Assembly (NCBI RefSeq): GCF_000337675.1
Contig: NZ_AOIB01000024.1
Coordinates: forward strand, 1-64,000
Direction: 5' to 3'
Source: Natronococcus amylolyticus DSM 10524
Lineage (GTDB): Archaea > Halobacteriota > Halobacteria > Halobacteriales > Natrialbaceae
DNA length: 64,000 nt
Part shown: positions 19,982-29,232 of the stretch, piece after piece
Layout of the letters: every line of letters starts with the position of its first letter
How positions within the stretch are numbered: the stretch's first letter is position 1
Program-made: the position numbers and the translations under genes
The notes under the pieces: generated by a model
The model's input: only the letters and a program-made list of their open reading frames with translations
What the model was told of the DNA's origin: nothing
The model's database searches: none

Positions 19982-21262
19982 TCACTCAGCCACGAATTCC
20001 GCCTCGTTCACTTCATTCGGATCACCGCTCTCACCTCGCATCCCGACCGGATCGCCGAATCGGGTGAGGGGCTCGAGTTCGGCCTCCTCGAGGTCCTCGA
20101 ACGCGTGGCGAGCGATCACGCGTCGGTGCACCTCGTCGGCGCCGTCGACAATCCGGAACTGACGGACCGTCCCGTAGAACTCCGACAGTGGGAGGTCCCT
20201 CCCGATGCCGTTGGCGCCGCAACACTGCACCGCGAGATCGATCGCGTCCTGGACGGCCGAGGCGGCGAACACCTTGCACATCGACACCGGAACCCGCGCC
20301 TGCTCGCCCGCGCTGATCCGATCCGCGGCGTCCCGGATCGCGGTTCGAGCGACGTGGAGCCGCGTCTCGGCGTCGGCGATTCGGTGGCGCAGCGACTGCT
20401 TGGCCGACAGCCTCGAGCCGAATCCGTCTCGGGCGTTCAGGTACACCTTCGCGATTTCGAGCGCGCGCCGGGCCATCCCCGAGTAGCGCATGCAATGGGT
20501 GAGCCGGGCAGGACCGAGGCGCTCTTGGGCGTAGACGAACCCGCGGTCGCGCTCGCCGAGCAGATGCTCCTCGGGGACTCGAACGCCGTCGTAGAGGATC
20601 TCTGCGTGGGAGACGCCCCGCGTAATCCCCCCGATGTGGGGCACGTTCCGGACGATTTCGACGCCGTCCGCCTCGGTCGGGACGACGAAGATCGAACAGC
20701 CCTCGTAGGGGTGGACGTCCTCGTTCGTGCGAGCGAGCACGAACAGCACGTCGGCTTCGATCCCCTGCGTCGTCCACCACTTGTGGCCGTCAATCACCCA
20801 CTCGTCGCCCTCCTTTCGGGCCGTGGTCTCGATCAGCTTCGGATCCGATCCCGCACCCTGCATCGGCTCGGTCATCGAGAACCCCGAGCGCAGCCCCCCG
20901 GCGACCAGCGGCTCGAGGTAGGTTTCCTTCTGCAGTTCGTTACCCGCCAGCTCGAGGAGGTGCATGTTCCCCTCGTCGGGTGCGTCGACCCGCATCGCGA
21001 CGGGACCGAGCGGGCTTCGGCCCGCCTCTTCGAACACCGGAAGCGCGTCCCGGAAGTCGACGCCCATTCCGCCGTACTTCGCCGGAAGCTGTGGCGCGTA
21101 CACGTCGCGGTCGCGCGCTGCGGCGCGCAGCTCGGCGACGGTTCCCTCGGAGACGCTCACGCCTCCGGCCAGCTCCCGCTCGAGCGGCAGAACGACCTCG
21201 TCCATCAGCGTCCGGGCGCGCCTGGCGAGCTCCCGAGCGCGTTCCGAATCGTCGTATCGCAT
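19982..21262 (-). CDS. Acyl-CoA dehydrogenase
   Basis: A 426-residue FAD enzyme of the ACAD fold, which oxidises acyl-CoA at the alpha-beta bond. FSMTEPMQGAGSDPKLIETT is the flavin/substrate signature, WVIDGHKWWTTQGIEADVLF the beta domain, and GANGIGRDLPLSEFYGTVR with IVDGADEVHRRVIARH the C-terminal helical domain. The sequence is closer to ACAD10/11-like enzymes than to short-chain bacterial ones. An in-frame GTG three codons upstream (21271) is an alternative start. A dehydrogenase of the SDR family lies 200 nt upstream on the same strand. The substrate is unknown. Confidence 0.92.
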   Translation of the reverse strand: MRYDDSERARELARRARTLMDEVVLPLERELAGGVSVSEGTVAELRAAARDRDVYAPQLPAKYGGMGVDFRDALPVFEEAGRSPLGPVAMRVDAPDEGNMHLLELAGNELQKETYLEPLVAGGLRSGFSMTEPMQGAGSDPKLIETTARKEGDEWVIDGHKWWTTQGIEADVLFVLARTNEDVHPYEGCSIFVVPTEADGVEIVRNVPHIGGITRGVSHAEILYDGVRVPEEHLLGERDRGFVYAQERLGPARLTHCMRYSGMARRALEIAKVYLNARDGFGSRLSAKQSLRHRIADAETRLHVARTAIRDAADRISAGEQARVPVSMCKVFAASAVQDAIDLAVQCCGANGIGRDLPLSEFYGTVRQFRIVDGADEVHRRVIARHAFEDLEEAELEPLTRFGDPVGMRGESGDPNEVNEAEFVAE

Positions 21263-21474
21263 GCGAACCACTCGAGGCGCGCCTGCCGTAGAGAGCGAGG
21301 TTAATTCTCAGCCGGTAAGAATTAATGCCACTATGTTTCCGATGGTTTCTATTATCGTATGTTACCTTACAGCGTTGTCTTCAGCTCGGGCGTCGGAACC
21401 ACAGTTGGCCTCGTTCTCGGAGCCTGGAGTTTGACGACCGTACCAGAATCCCGTGACGATCGACCACGTGACCG

Positions 21475-22239
21475 CTACCGGGCCGTCCACCCGCCGTCGG
21501 CCGCGAGCACCTCGCCGGTGACGTAGCTCGCGGCGTCGCTCGCGAGAAAGACCACTGGTCCGGCGATCTCGGCTGGTTCGGCGAACCGCTCGAGGGGCGT
21601 CCGCTCGAGAATCGACTGGCGGAGCTCCGGGTTGGCCTCGAGCTCCTCGGTCAGGTCGGTCGAGACGTAGCCGGGTGCGACCGCGTTGACGCGGACGTCG
21701 GGCGCCCAGTCCAGCGAGAGGCTCCTCGTGAGTCCGACCAGCCCGTGTTTCGAGGCGACGTAGGGGTGCTGGCGAGGGAGCCCGACGAGCCCGCCGACGC
21801 TGGCGACGTTGACGACCGTGCCGCCGGTCTCCCGCAGCGACCCGGCCGCCGCCCGCGTCACCTCGTAGGCGCCGTTGAGGTTGACCTCGAGCACGCGGTC
21901 GAAGCTCTCGCTCGAGACGTCCTCCGGACGGCCGAGCGCGTCGTCGGGGTTGAGCCCCGCGTTGTTGACGACGACGTCGACGGGCCCGAACTCCGCCTCG
22001 GTTCGATCGATCGCGTCGGCAACGGCGTCGGGGTCGGTCACGTCGGCTGGAGCCGCGACTGCGTCGCCGCCGGACGCGCGAATCTCCTCGGCGACCGCCT
22101 CGATCTCGTCGGTCGACCGCGCCGACGGGACGACCGCCGCGCCGGCGTTCGCGAGTTCGACGGCGATCGCACGGCCGATACCGCGGCCGCCGCCGGTGAC
22201 CAGTGCGACTCGGTCCGAGAGATCGAAGATGTCCTGCAT
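21475..22239 (-). CDS. Short-chain dehydrogenase/reductase (FabG-like)
   Basis: A 254-residue classical SDR. VALVTGGGRGIGRAIAVELA is the NAD(P)-binding glycine motif, VVVNNAGLNP the structural NNAG, SVGGLVGLP plus YVASKHGLVGL the catalytic Ser-Tyr-Lys set, and VAPGYVSTD the C-terminal signature. It ends SYVTGEVLAADGGWTAR, the usual 3-oxoacyl-ACP reductase tail. In haloarchaea such proteins often reduce beta-ketoacyl-CoA, which fits the acyl-CoA dehydrogenase beside it. It diverges from the pilus operon with an 89-nt gap. Confidence 0.92.
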   Translation of the reverse strand: MQDIFDLSDRVALVTGGGRGIGRAIAVELANAGAAVVPSARSTDEIEAVAEEIRASGGDAVAAPADVTDPDAVADAIDRTEAEFGPVDVVVNNAGLNPDDALGRPEDVSSESFDRVLEVNLNGAYEVTRAAAGSLRETGGTVVNVASVGGLVGLPRQHPYVASKHGLVGLTRSLSLDWAPDVRVNAVAPGYVSTDLTEELEANPELRQSILERTPLERFAEPAEIAGPVVFLASDAASYVTGEVLAADGGWTAR

Positions 22240-22328
22240 CGTCCCGTAGTAGGGGAGCCAGACCCGGTAGTTCTTTCCCGACCACCCGACCTCGAGTTTT
22301 TGTACGATTGGGCGGCCAGGCCCGGACG

Positions 22329-24386
22329 ATGTACACCGACGACATCGGGGCCGCCGGTCGACGTCGGCGTCCGAGCGACGAGCCCGAGGACGGCGCCGTC
22401 CTCGAGCGACGGCTCTCGAGCGGCTCCCGGGCCGGAGCCGAACTCGAGACCCTCGTCAACAATCGGACCCTGGCCGTCAGAGCGGGCCTCGAGGAGGACG
22501 CGTTCTTCACGAGGCCGGACGGAACGTCGACGGTCGCGACCCGGTACGATCTCGAGCGGGCCGTCCCCGAAAGCGAGAAACCCCACCTCGAGGAACTCGA
22601 GCGGTACTGGGTGAACGAACCCTACGCTTTCGTCGTCGTCTTCCGCTCGGAACGAGAGAACGAGCGGAAGTACTACCTCGTCGAGCCGTTCCTAACCGAG
22701 ATCGAGCGCGAGTTACGGGCGTTTCTCGCCGACAAGCTCCGGACCACTATCAGCTACGCCGACGAGGGCGGTCCCGGTGACGACGGGACCGATCGACGCG
22801 CAGTCGTCGAGGCACAGCTACGGACGCTGCTCGAGCGATACGACCTCGTTCGGAAACCGACCCGCGGGAGCGACGGACTGCTCGGGACAGTCACGAGTCT
22901 GTTCGGAGCGAGCGAGGACGACGGCGACGGCGGTGCCGACGAAGCCGGAAGCGACGGCGTCCGTCCCGAACGAGCGATCCTCGCGTCGGACCCGGAGACG
23001 CTGAACGACCGACAGGTCGAACGGCTGCGGTACTACCTCACGCGCGACTTCGTCGGCTACGAGCGCATCGACGGCATCAAACGCGACAGCGCGGTCGAGG
23101 ACATCTCGTGTAACGGCTACGACTCTCCGGCGTTCGTCTATCACGCCGACCACGGACAGCTGGTCACGAACGTCCGCCACGGGACGGACGAGCTCGACGA
23201 GTTCGTCGTCACGCTCGCCCAGCGATCCGGGGCCGGGATCAGCAAGCGGCGCCCACAGGTCGACGCGACCCTGCCCGACGGCTCGCGGGCCCAGCTTACA
23301 CTCGGCCGGGAGGTCGCCGACCGCGGCACCAACTACACGATCCGGCAGTTCACGGACGTTCCGTTCACACCGATCGACCTCGTCAACTGGCACACCTTCT
23401 CGCTCGAGCAGATGGCGCTGCTCTGGCTCGCCATCGAGAACCACAAGAGCCTGCTGGTTGCCGGCGGGACGGCCTCTGGGAAGACGACGACCCTCAACGC
23501 CGCCTCGCTGTTCATCCCCTCGAGCACGAAGGTCGTCTCGATCGAGGACACCCGCGAACTCGAGTTGCCACAGCGCAACTGGATCGCAAGCGTCACCCGG
23601 CCGTCGTTCGCCGACGGCGGAAATGAAGTCGACGAGTTCGACCTACTCGAGGCGACGCTGCGCCAGCGACCGGATCACCTTCTGATGGGAGAGGTCCGCG
23701 GCGAGGAAGGGCGGACGCTGTTTCAGATGATGTCGACGGGCCACACTACCCATACGACGTTTCACGCGGACTCGGTGGACGAGGTGTTGCGGCGGTTCAC
23801 GACGGCGCCGATCGACGTCTCGAAGACGATGTTTACGGCCCTGGATCTGGTCGCGATCCAGACCCAGACCAGCGTCGACGGGCGGACGGTCCGCCGGAAC
23901 CGAACGCTGACCGAGATCAACCGATACGACGCCGAGCGCGACGAGATCAACATTAGCGACGTCTACCGGTGGCGGGCCGAAACTGACGCGTTCCGCCGGG
24001 TCGGCGCCTCGAGCGTGCTCGAGGAGATCGCGTTCGACCGGGGCTGGAGCGAGGAGCGCCTCGAGCGGGCACTGTTCGAACGGCAGGTCGTGCTCGCGTA
24101 CCTCGTCGCAAACGGGGTCGACGGCTACGCCGACGTCGCCGCGGCGGTGCAGGCGTTTATGAACGATCCGCCGAGAGTCCTCTCGCTCGTCGCAAACGGC
24201 GAGCTGGAATCCCGTTTGCCGGCGCTCCGGAACCTCGAGAGCGTCTCGATCGATGTCGATCCGGAGACCGAGGCGCACGCCGCCCGGCCGGAGCCGTCGG
24301 CTCGAACGGAGCGGACGGCAGCGAACGTACTCGAGCGAGCCGAGGAGTCGCTGTTCGAGCGGTATCGAGCCGGAGCGTCAGAATGA
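22329..24386 (+). CDS. Type II/IV secretion (pilus) ATPase, PilB/TadA-like
   Basis: A 685-residue motor ATPase. Residues 1-210 are a family-specific lead ending in an acidic linker (SEDDGDGGADEAGSD). The N2 domain contains DISCNGYDSPAFVYH. Walker A is GGTASGKTTT near residue 378, the Asp box VVSIEDTRELELP, Walker B HLLMGEVRGEEG near residue 450, and the His box GHTTHTTFHADS near residue 474. It powers assembly of type IV pilus-like filaments at the inner face of the membrane. ATG 22329 is chosen because the longer frame overlaps the divergent SDR. It heads a seven-gene operon, and its stop overlaps the next gene by 4 nt. Confidence 0.93.
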   Translation: MYTDDIGAAGRRRRPSDEPEDGAVLERRLSSGSRAGAELETLVNNRTLAVRAGLEEDAFFTRPDGTSTVATRYDLERAVPESEKPHLEELERYWVNEPYAFVVVFRSERENERKYYLVEPFLTEIERELRAFLADKLRTTISYADEGGPGDDGTDRRAVVEAQLRTLLERYDLVRKPTRGSDGLLGTVTSLFGASEDDGDGGADEAGSDGVRPERAILASDPETLNDRQVERLRYYLTRDFVGYERIDGIKRDSAVEDISCNGYDSPAFVYHADHGQLVTNVRHGTDELDEFVVTLAQRSGAGISKRRPQVDATLPDGSRAQLTLGREVADRGTNYTIRQFTDVPFTPIDLVNWHTFSLEQMALLWLAIENHKSLLVAGGTASGKTTTLNAASLFIPSSTKVVSIEDTRELELPQRNWIASVTRPSFADGGNEVDEFDLLEATLRQRPDHLLMGEVRGEEGRTLFQMMSTGHTTHTTFHADSVDEVLRRFTTAPIDVSKTMFTALDLVAIQTQTSVDGRTVRRNRTLTEINRYDAERDEINISDVYRWRAETDAFRRVGASSVLEEIAFDRGWSEERLERALFERQVVLAYLVANGVDGYADVAAAVQAFMNDPPRVLSLVANGELESRLPALRNLESVSIDVDPETEAHAARPEPSARTERTAANVLERAEESLFERYRAGASE

Positions 24387-26401
24387 GTTTCGGGGCCGAA
24401 CGCCTCCCGAGAACGACCGCGCTCGGCGACCGCTTCTACCCGGTGTACGCGCGTATTTTCGGCGAGGACGATCGGTTCGTCACCCGCCTCGAGCGGACGC
24501 TCGCGCAGGCCCGGATCGACGACACCGTCGAACTCTACCTCTCGCGGGCGATCGGAACCGGCGCCGTCGCCGGCGTGTGCCTCACGATTCTGGGTTCGAT
24601 CGTCGGATACGGGCTGTTCGGGACCGGGTTCGTCGACGTCGGCGGACCGTTCGGTATCCCCGTTTCGAACCCGACCATCCTCGCGCTGCTCGAGGCGCTC
24701 AGGGTTCCGACGCTCGTCGCGGCTACCGGTCTCGCGTTCGGCACGCTGGGGTTTCTGGGCGGGTTCGGCTCGCTCGTCGCGATCCCCCACGCGCGCGCCT
24801 CGGCGCGGCGGCGCGAGATCGACGCGCTGCTTCCCGACGCCGTCTCGTTCATGTACGCCCTGTCGATCGGCGGGCTCGACCGCCTCGAGATCATCGAGGC
24901 GATGGCCCGAGCGGACGACGCCTACGGGGAGGTCGCCCGGGAGTTTCGAACCGTCCACGCCGAGGCGACGGCTCTCGATATCGACTACCGGACGGCGATC
25001 GGACGGCGAGCCCGAGAGACGCCCAGCGACGAGCTGAGCCAGTTCCTGACGGACCTGCTTTCGGTCGTCGACAGCGGGGGCGACACGGAGCGGTTCCTCG
25101 AGGAGAAACGGCGAAAACACGCGCGTACCGCGAGACAGGGACAGGAGCGCACCCTCGAGACGCTCGAGCTGTTCGGCGAGCTGTACATGACGCTCTCGTT
25201 GTTCCCGCTGTTGTTGCTCATCGTCACCGTCGTCGTGCAGCTGCTGCCGAACGCGACGGTTCCGCCCGAGATACTGTACCTGACCGTGTACGCGTTGCTT
25301 CCCCTGATCGGGGTCGCCTTCCTCGTCCTGATCTCGACCGTCAAACACGACGACCCCGGTGGCGGCACGCTCTCACTCGAGGCCGACGGCGACCGCGTTC
25401 GGAACCGCGGGAATCGGGGGGCGCTCGAGAGCGAACTCGTTGAGCGCTACGCCGGAGAACACGCCGTCTTCGACCGAATCGAGTCTCGAGAGGCAGCCCA
25501 TCGAGTACTGAGGATACTGCGACGCCCTCACCGCTTCTTTCGGGACAACCCGTCGTACACGCTCGCGGTTACCGTTCCGACGGTGCTTGCCGTCGTTGCG
25601 GTCGCGGTAGCGACCGGTTCGGTACCGACCGACCGGGCTGGCGTACTCGAGCACCCGCTTCGGACGACGGTCGTCTACGCGTACGTCCCGCTGTACGTCG
25701 TCGGCGGTCCCCTCGCCGTCGCCTCCGAGTGGAACCGACGCCGCCGCGCGGCCATCACTGAGACCCTCTCGGAGGAGCTGTGGAAGCTCTCGAGTGCGAA
25801 CGAGACAGGGCTGACACCGCTCGAGTCGATCGAATCGGTCGCGGAGACGGGTACCGGGAAGCTGAGTCGAGAGCTCGAACGGATCCGAGCGAAGGTCCGA
25901 TACGGAACGAGCCTGCGGCGCGCGCTCGTCGAGTTCGCGAACGCCTACCGGATCCCGCGTTTGACCCGGACGGTGCGACTGATCGCCGAGAGCCAGGCGG
26001 CGTCGAACCGGATCTCGGCCGTCCTCCGAACCGCCGCTCGAACGAGCGAGGTCCACGACGAGCTCGAACGCGAGCGACGATCCCGGACCCGGATGCAGGT
26101 CGTCATCGTCATCATGACGTTCCTGACGGTGTTCGCCGTGATCGCGATCCTCGAGACGCAGTTCCTCGACGCGATGGCCGGCGGCGGGATCGCGACGCCG
26201 GGAGCGCCCACCGACTCGGGATCCGGCGGCGCAGTCTCGCCCGATGCGCTGAGCGTCCTGCTGTTTCACGCGGTGGTCCTGCAGGCGGTCATCTCCGGCA
26301 TGCTCTGTGGGTACATCCGGAACGCCGACCTCCCGAGTGGACTGAAGTACGCCCTCGCGCTGGCAACGGTCGCGCTCGTCGGCTGGGCGGTGGTGATATA
26401 G
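24383..26401 (+). CDS. Type II secretion system F/TadC-like membrane platform protein
   Basis: A 672-residue polytopic protein with two copies of the T2SSF fold. The first four-helix cytoplasmic unit is around residues 150-250 (LLPDAVSFMYALSIGGLDRL, then LSVVDSGGDTERFLEEKRRK) and the second around 440-570 (KLSSANETGLTPLESIESV, then YGTSLRRALVEFANAYRIP). Hydrophobic groups lie near residues 55-75, 115-140, 275-330, 390-450 and 575-670. It is the platform on which the adjacent ATPase acts. The start ATG overlaps the ATPase stop (ATGA). Confidence 0.92.
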   Translation: MSFGAERLPRTTALGDRFYPVYARIFGEDDRFVTRLERTLAQARIDDTVELYLSRAIGTGAVAGVCLTILGSIVGYGLFGTGFVDVGGPFGIPVSNPTILALLEALRVPTLVAATGLAFGTLGFLGGFGSLVAIPHARASARRREIDALLPDAVSFMYALSIGGLDRLEIIEAMARADDAYGEVAREFRTVHAEATALDIDYRTAIGRRARETPSDELSQFLTDLLSVVDSGGDTERFLEEKRRKHARTARQGQERTLETLELFGELYMTLSLFPLLLLIVTVVVQLLPNATVPPEILYLTVYALLPLIGVAFLVLISTVKHDDPGGGTLSLEADGDRVRNRGNRGALESELVERYAGEHAVFDRIESREAAHRVLRILRRPHRFFRDNPSYTLAVTVPTVLAVVAVAVATGSVPTDRAGVLEHPLRTTVVYAYVPLYVVGGPLAVASEWNRRRRAAITETLSEELWKLSSANETGLTPLESIESVAETGTGKLSRELERIRAKVRYGTSLRRALVEFANAYRIPRLTRTVRLIAESQAASNRISAVLRTAARTSEVHDELERERRSRTRMQVVIVIMTFLTVFAVIAILETQFLDAMAGGGIATPGAPTDSGSGGAVSPDALSVLLFHAVVLQAVISGMLCGYIRNADLPSGLKYALALATVALVGWAVVI

Positions 26402-26402
26402 C

Positions 26403-26894
26403 GTGGGTCACGCATCTCTACCGGGCGCACGCGGCCAGACGACCCAGGACTTCGTCGTCGGGATCGGCGTCTTTCTGTTGGCGGTCGCGCTCGTCTTCGC
26501 CGCGATCCCGTCGGTCGCGACGCCGGCCGATCCCGTCGGGGACGCCGAACGCGGGCAGGCCGACCGGATCGCGGATCGACTCGTCGCGGAGTTCGCCACC
26601 CACAACGAACTCGATGGGGATCGGCTCGTCGATGAACTCGGAGCCGACGGGATCGGCCACCGGTCCGAACTCGAGGGTGGCCCGGCCGACGAGGTCGGCG
26701 TTCGCCTCGAGCGACTCGACGGAACGACCCTCGAGCGCACGGACGGCTCGCCCGTTCTCGAGGCGGAAGCGACGCCGTACGAGGGCCAGCCTGCGGCGAG
26801 TTCGGCCCGGATCGTCGCGCTCGAGGGGCCGTTCGAACTCGAGTCGGGAGCGGACGAAGCTGCCTATCGACTCGTCGTGAGGGTGTGGAAATGA
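26403..26894 (+). CDS. Pilin-like single-span protein 1
   Basis: A 163-residue protein with a short N-terminus, the motif GARGQTTQDF and one hydrophobic segment (VVGIGVFLLAVALVFAAIP, about residues 18-36), then an acidic extracellular domain. The RGQ motif just before the helix recalls class III (pilin) signal peptides cut by PibD. The start is GTG, one base after the TadC-like stop. The domain has no recognisable family. Context argues for a minor pilin or pseudopilin of this operon. Confidence 0.75.
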   Translation: MGHASLPGARGQTTQDFVVGIGVFLLAVALVFAAIPSVATPADPVGDAERGQADRIADRLVAEFATHNELDGDRLVDELGADGIGHRSELEGGPADEVGVRLERLDGTTLERTDGSPVLEAEATPYEGQPAASSARIVALEGPFELESGADEAAYRLVVRVWK

Positions 26895-27538
26895 TCGGAA
26901 GCGACAGTTCCAGAGGCCAGGCGTACGCCCTCGAGGGAACGATCGCGGCGACGATCCTGCTGGTCGCGTTCCTCGTTGCGGCGCAGTCGGCGGTCGTCGC
27001 ACCAGTGACGGAGGATCCGGACCGAGCGACCCAGTCTCAGCTTCAGCAGGAAACCCGGGACGCGCTCGTCGTCGCCGCCGGCGAGGGTGATCTCTCCGCG
27101 ACGGTTCGGAGCTGGCACGACGACGCGTCGACGTGGGCCGACGACGCCGAGCCCGGCGAGAGCGCGTTCTACGGCGCGGATCGACCGCCCGCCGATGGGG
27201 ACAGCGAGCGAACGTACAGCCCCGACGCCTTCGCCGAGCGATCGACGCTTGGCGCGATCCTCGAGGCGCGGTTCGGGGCCGAAGACCGTCGCTACAACGT
27301 CGAGATCGTCGCCGACGAGGGGAACGATGGGGCGACGCTGGTCGATCAGGGGACGCCGTCGGCCGAAGCCGTCACCGCGACCTACGTCGTGACGCTTCAC
27401 GACGACGACCGTCTCACCGCGGAGGGGAACCGGATCGGACTCGAACGAGCCTACGAGGACCAGGGGTATCCGATCGCACCGGCAGATGACGCCAGGTCGG
27501 TCTACGCTCTCGTGGAGGTACGCGTGACCGTATGGTAG
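26891..27538 (+). CDS. Pilin-like single-span protein 2
   Basis: A 215-residue protein. It begins MIGSDSSRGQAYALEGTIAA and is followed by a hydrophobic helix (TIAATILLVAFLVAAQSAVV). Unusually for a class III signal, a Glu lies inside the helix entry at position 6 after RGQ, which corresponds to the Glu5 region of pilins. The remaining acidic domain is about 180 residues and ends SVYALVEVRVTVW. ATG 26891 overlaps the previous stop by 4 nt. A GTG two codons earlier is possible. Confidence 0.75.
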   Translation: MIGSDSSRGQAYALEGTIAATILLVAFLVAAQSAVVAPVTEDPDRATQSQLQQETRDALVVAAGEGDLSATVRSWHDDASTWADDAEPGESAFYGADRPPADGDSERTYSPDAFAERSTLGAILEARFGAEDRRYNVEIVADEGNDGATLVDQGTPSAEAVTATYVVTLHDDDRLTAEGNRIGLERAYEDQGYPIAPADDARSVYALVEVRVTVW

Positions 27539-28011
27539 ACGAGTCCAACCGTCCGAGCGAGCGAGCCCCGCGGGAACGAGGCCAGATGGTCGTCCTCGGT
27601 GCAATCGCGCTGGCGGTCGTCGTGTTCGGGATCGTCGCCGCAATCGGGGCGCTCGAGGCCGGATCGGCGACCGAGACGGGTGCCGACGCCGGCGAGCAGG
27701 CCGTCGTTGAAGCGGAGCTCGAGCGAGGCGTCGGCTGTCTGCTCGAGAGCGCGAACGAACGGACGAACGATGAGGGACTCGAGTCAGCCATCGACGACGA
27801 CCTCAAGGCGTTCGCCGACCGGTACCAGGATGCTCGCGCTCACTCGAGTGCGACGGTGGTCGACGTCGAACTCGAGGGCGTCGGTCTCGACCGTGCTGAC
27901 GACGTGGCCGAACTCGAGAACGCGACCGTCCGCGTGACTACGACGTCCGCGGATCACCGTGCCGAACGAACGCGAACGATCGAGGCGGGCTGTCGGGGGG
28001 ACGAGCCGTGA
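27532..28011 (+). CDS. Pilin-like single-span protein 3
   Basis: A 159-residue protein with N-terminus ERGQMVVLGAIALAVVVFG, a single membrane helix (about residues 20-41), and a soluble domain containing two Cys (GVGCLLE and EAGCRGDEP) that could form a disulphide outside the cell. It overlaps the upstream gene by 7 nt. The RGQ-helix layout is the same as in the neighbours. No family is recognised. Confidence 0.75.
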   Translation: MVDESNRPSERAPRERGQMVVLGAIALAVVVFGIVAAIGALEAGSATETGADAGEQAVVEAELERGVGCLLESANERTNDEGLESAIDDDLKAFADRYQDARAHSSATVVDVELEGVGLDRADDVAELENATVRVTTTSADHRAERTRTIEAGCRGDEP

Positions 28012-28478
28012 TCGACGACGGCACCGCGGACCGGGGTGTTACGATGGCCGTCACGCACGTCCTCGCGCTCGGGATCTCGGCTGCGCTGCTCGCGGTCCTG
28101 CTGGCGGGCGCCGGGGCCGTCCTCGAGGCCGAAACCGAACGGGCCGCCGAGCGCTCCCTCGAGACGGTGGGACAGGAGCTGGCCGGCGAGATCGAAGCCG
28201 CGGATCGGGTCGCCGCTGGCGAAGGCGCCGAAACGGTCACCCGTGTCGACGCACCACGAACGATCGCGAGAACCGGCTACGTCGTCGAAGCGCAAAGCGA
28301 CTGTCCCGGAGCCGTGAGCGACGCAAACTGTCTCCGGCTGTCCGCACACGCCGTCGACGCGACCGTCCACGTTCAGGTTTCGACCGCGGCCGATCTCGAG
28401 CCGAACACCGTTCCGGGCGGATCGATCGAGATCGGCATTGAGGATGGGCGAGTAGCACTCGAGGGGAACGACCAATGA
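28008..28478 (+). CDS. Pilin-like single-span protein 4
   Basis: A 156-residue protein starting at GTG and overlapping the previous stop by 4 nt. N-terminus TADRGVTMAVTHVLALGI runs into one helix (about residues 14-38). Helical EAETERAAERSLETVGQEL follows the membrane segment, as in the alpha-1 spine of pilins. Two Cys (QSDCPGAVSDANCLRL) lie eight residues apart. It ends in GNDQ. Confidence 0.75.
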   Translation: MIDDGTADRGVTMAVTHVLALGISAALLAVLLAGAGAVLEAETERAAERSLETVGQELAGEIEAADRVAAGEGAETVTRVDAPRTIARTGYVVEAQSDCPGAVSDANCLRLSAHAVDATVHVQVSTAADLEPNTVPGGSIEIGIEDGRVALEGNDQ

Positions 28479-29191
28479 GCCGGGAGCGAACGGCTCGGGA
28501 CGGCTCGACGGGCGAACGGGGGGTCTCGGCGGTGCTCTCGTTCGTGCTCGTCTTCGGGATCGTGCTGGGATCGGTCGCGGTCCTCTCGGTCGCGGGGTTC
28601 GGGTTGCTCGACGATCAGCGGGAGGTCGAGGAGCTTCGAGCGGCCGAACGAGGGGTGACCAACCTTGCAGCCGATCTCGACGAACTCGCCCGCTACGACG
28701 GGCTCGAGCGTCGAACAGCCGCGCTGCCGGCCGGCGACGGAACGCTCGTCGTCGATGAGGGAGGAACCGAACTCGAGGTCGCCGTCGACGGCGATCCCGT
28801 TACTGACGAGGGAACGATCGAACTCGGAACGCTCTCGTACCGATCGGGTTCGGAGACAGTTGCGTACGATGGCGGCGCCGTGGTTCGGAGCGGCGAGGCG
28901 GGGAGCCAGCTCCGCCGCCAGCCGGCGGCGAGCTGTCGCGAGGAGCGGGGGACCGTCTCGCTCGTCCGACTCGAGACGGACGGGCGGTCGATCCACGCCG
29001 GCGGACAGGTCGCGGTGACCGCACGGGTCGTCGAGCGCTCGAGTCGGACGATCGACGTCGAGGACAGCGTCACCGTAACGGCCGTCGAGACCGATCACGA
29101 GGAGGTCTGGGAACAACTGGAGAACGAGTGGGCGGACTGCGATCCCGATCAAGTGCGACTGACCGTCACGACCGTCTTGCTCGAGACCTGA
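28475..29191 (+). CDS. Pilin-like single-span protein 5
   Basis: A 238-residue protein, the last of the operon. N-terminus STGERGVSAVLSFVLVFGIV is very close to haloarchaeal type IV pilin signal regions (RG followed by VSAV). One helix (about residues 17-41) precedes a beta-rich acidic domain with two Cys (ASCREERG and WADCDPDQV). Its ATG overlaps the upstream stop. It is convergent with the lipoprotein gene at 29233. Confidence 0.78.
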   Translation: MSRERTARDGSTGERGVSAVLSFVLVFGIVLGSVAVLSVAGFGLLDDQREVEELRAAERGVTNLAADLDELARYDGLERRTAALPAGDGTLVVDEGGTELEVAVDGDPVTDEGTIELGTLSYRSGSETVAYDGGAVVRSGEAGSQLRRQPAASCREERGTVSLVRLETDGRSIHAGGQVAVTARVVERSSRTIDVEDSVTVTAVETDHEEVWEQLENEWADCDPDQVRLTVTTVLLET

Positions 29192-29232
29192 GTTCGGCCG
29201 AAAGAAGTGGGCTCGGCGGAAGGCAGGGCGGG

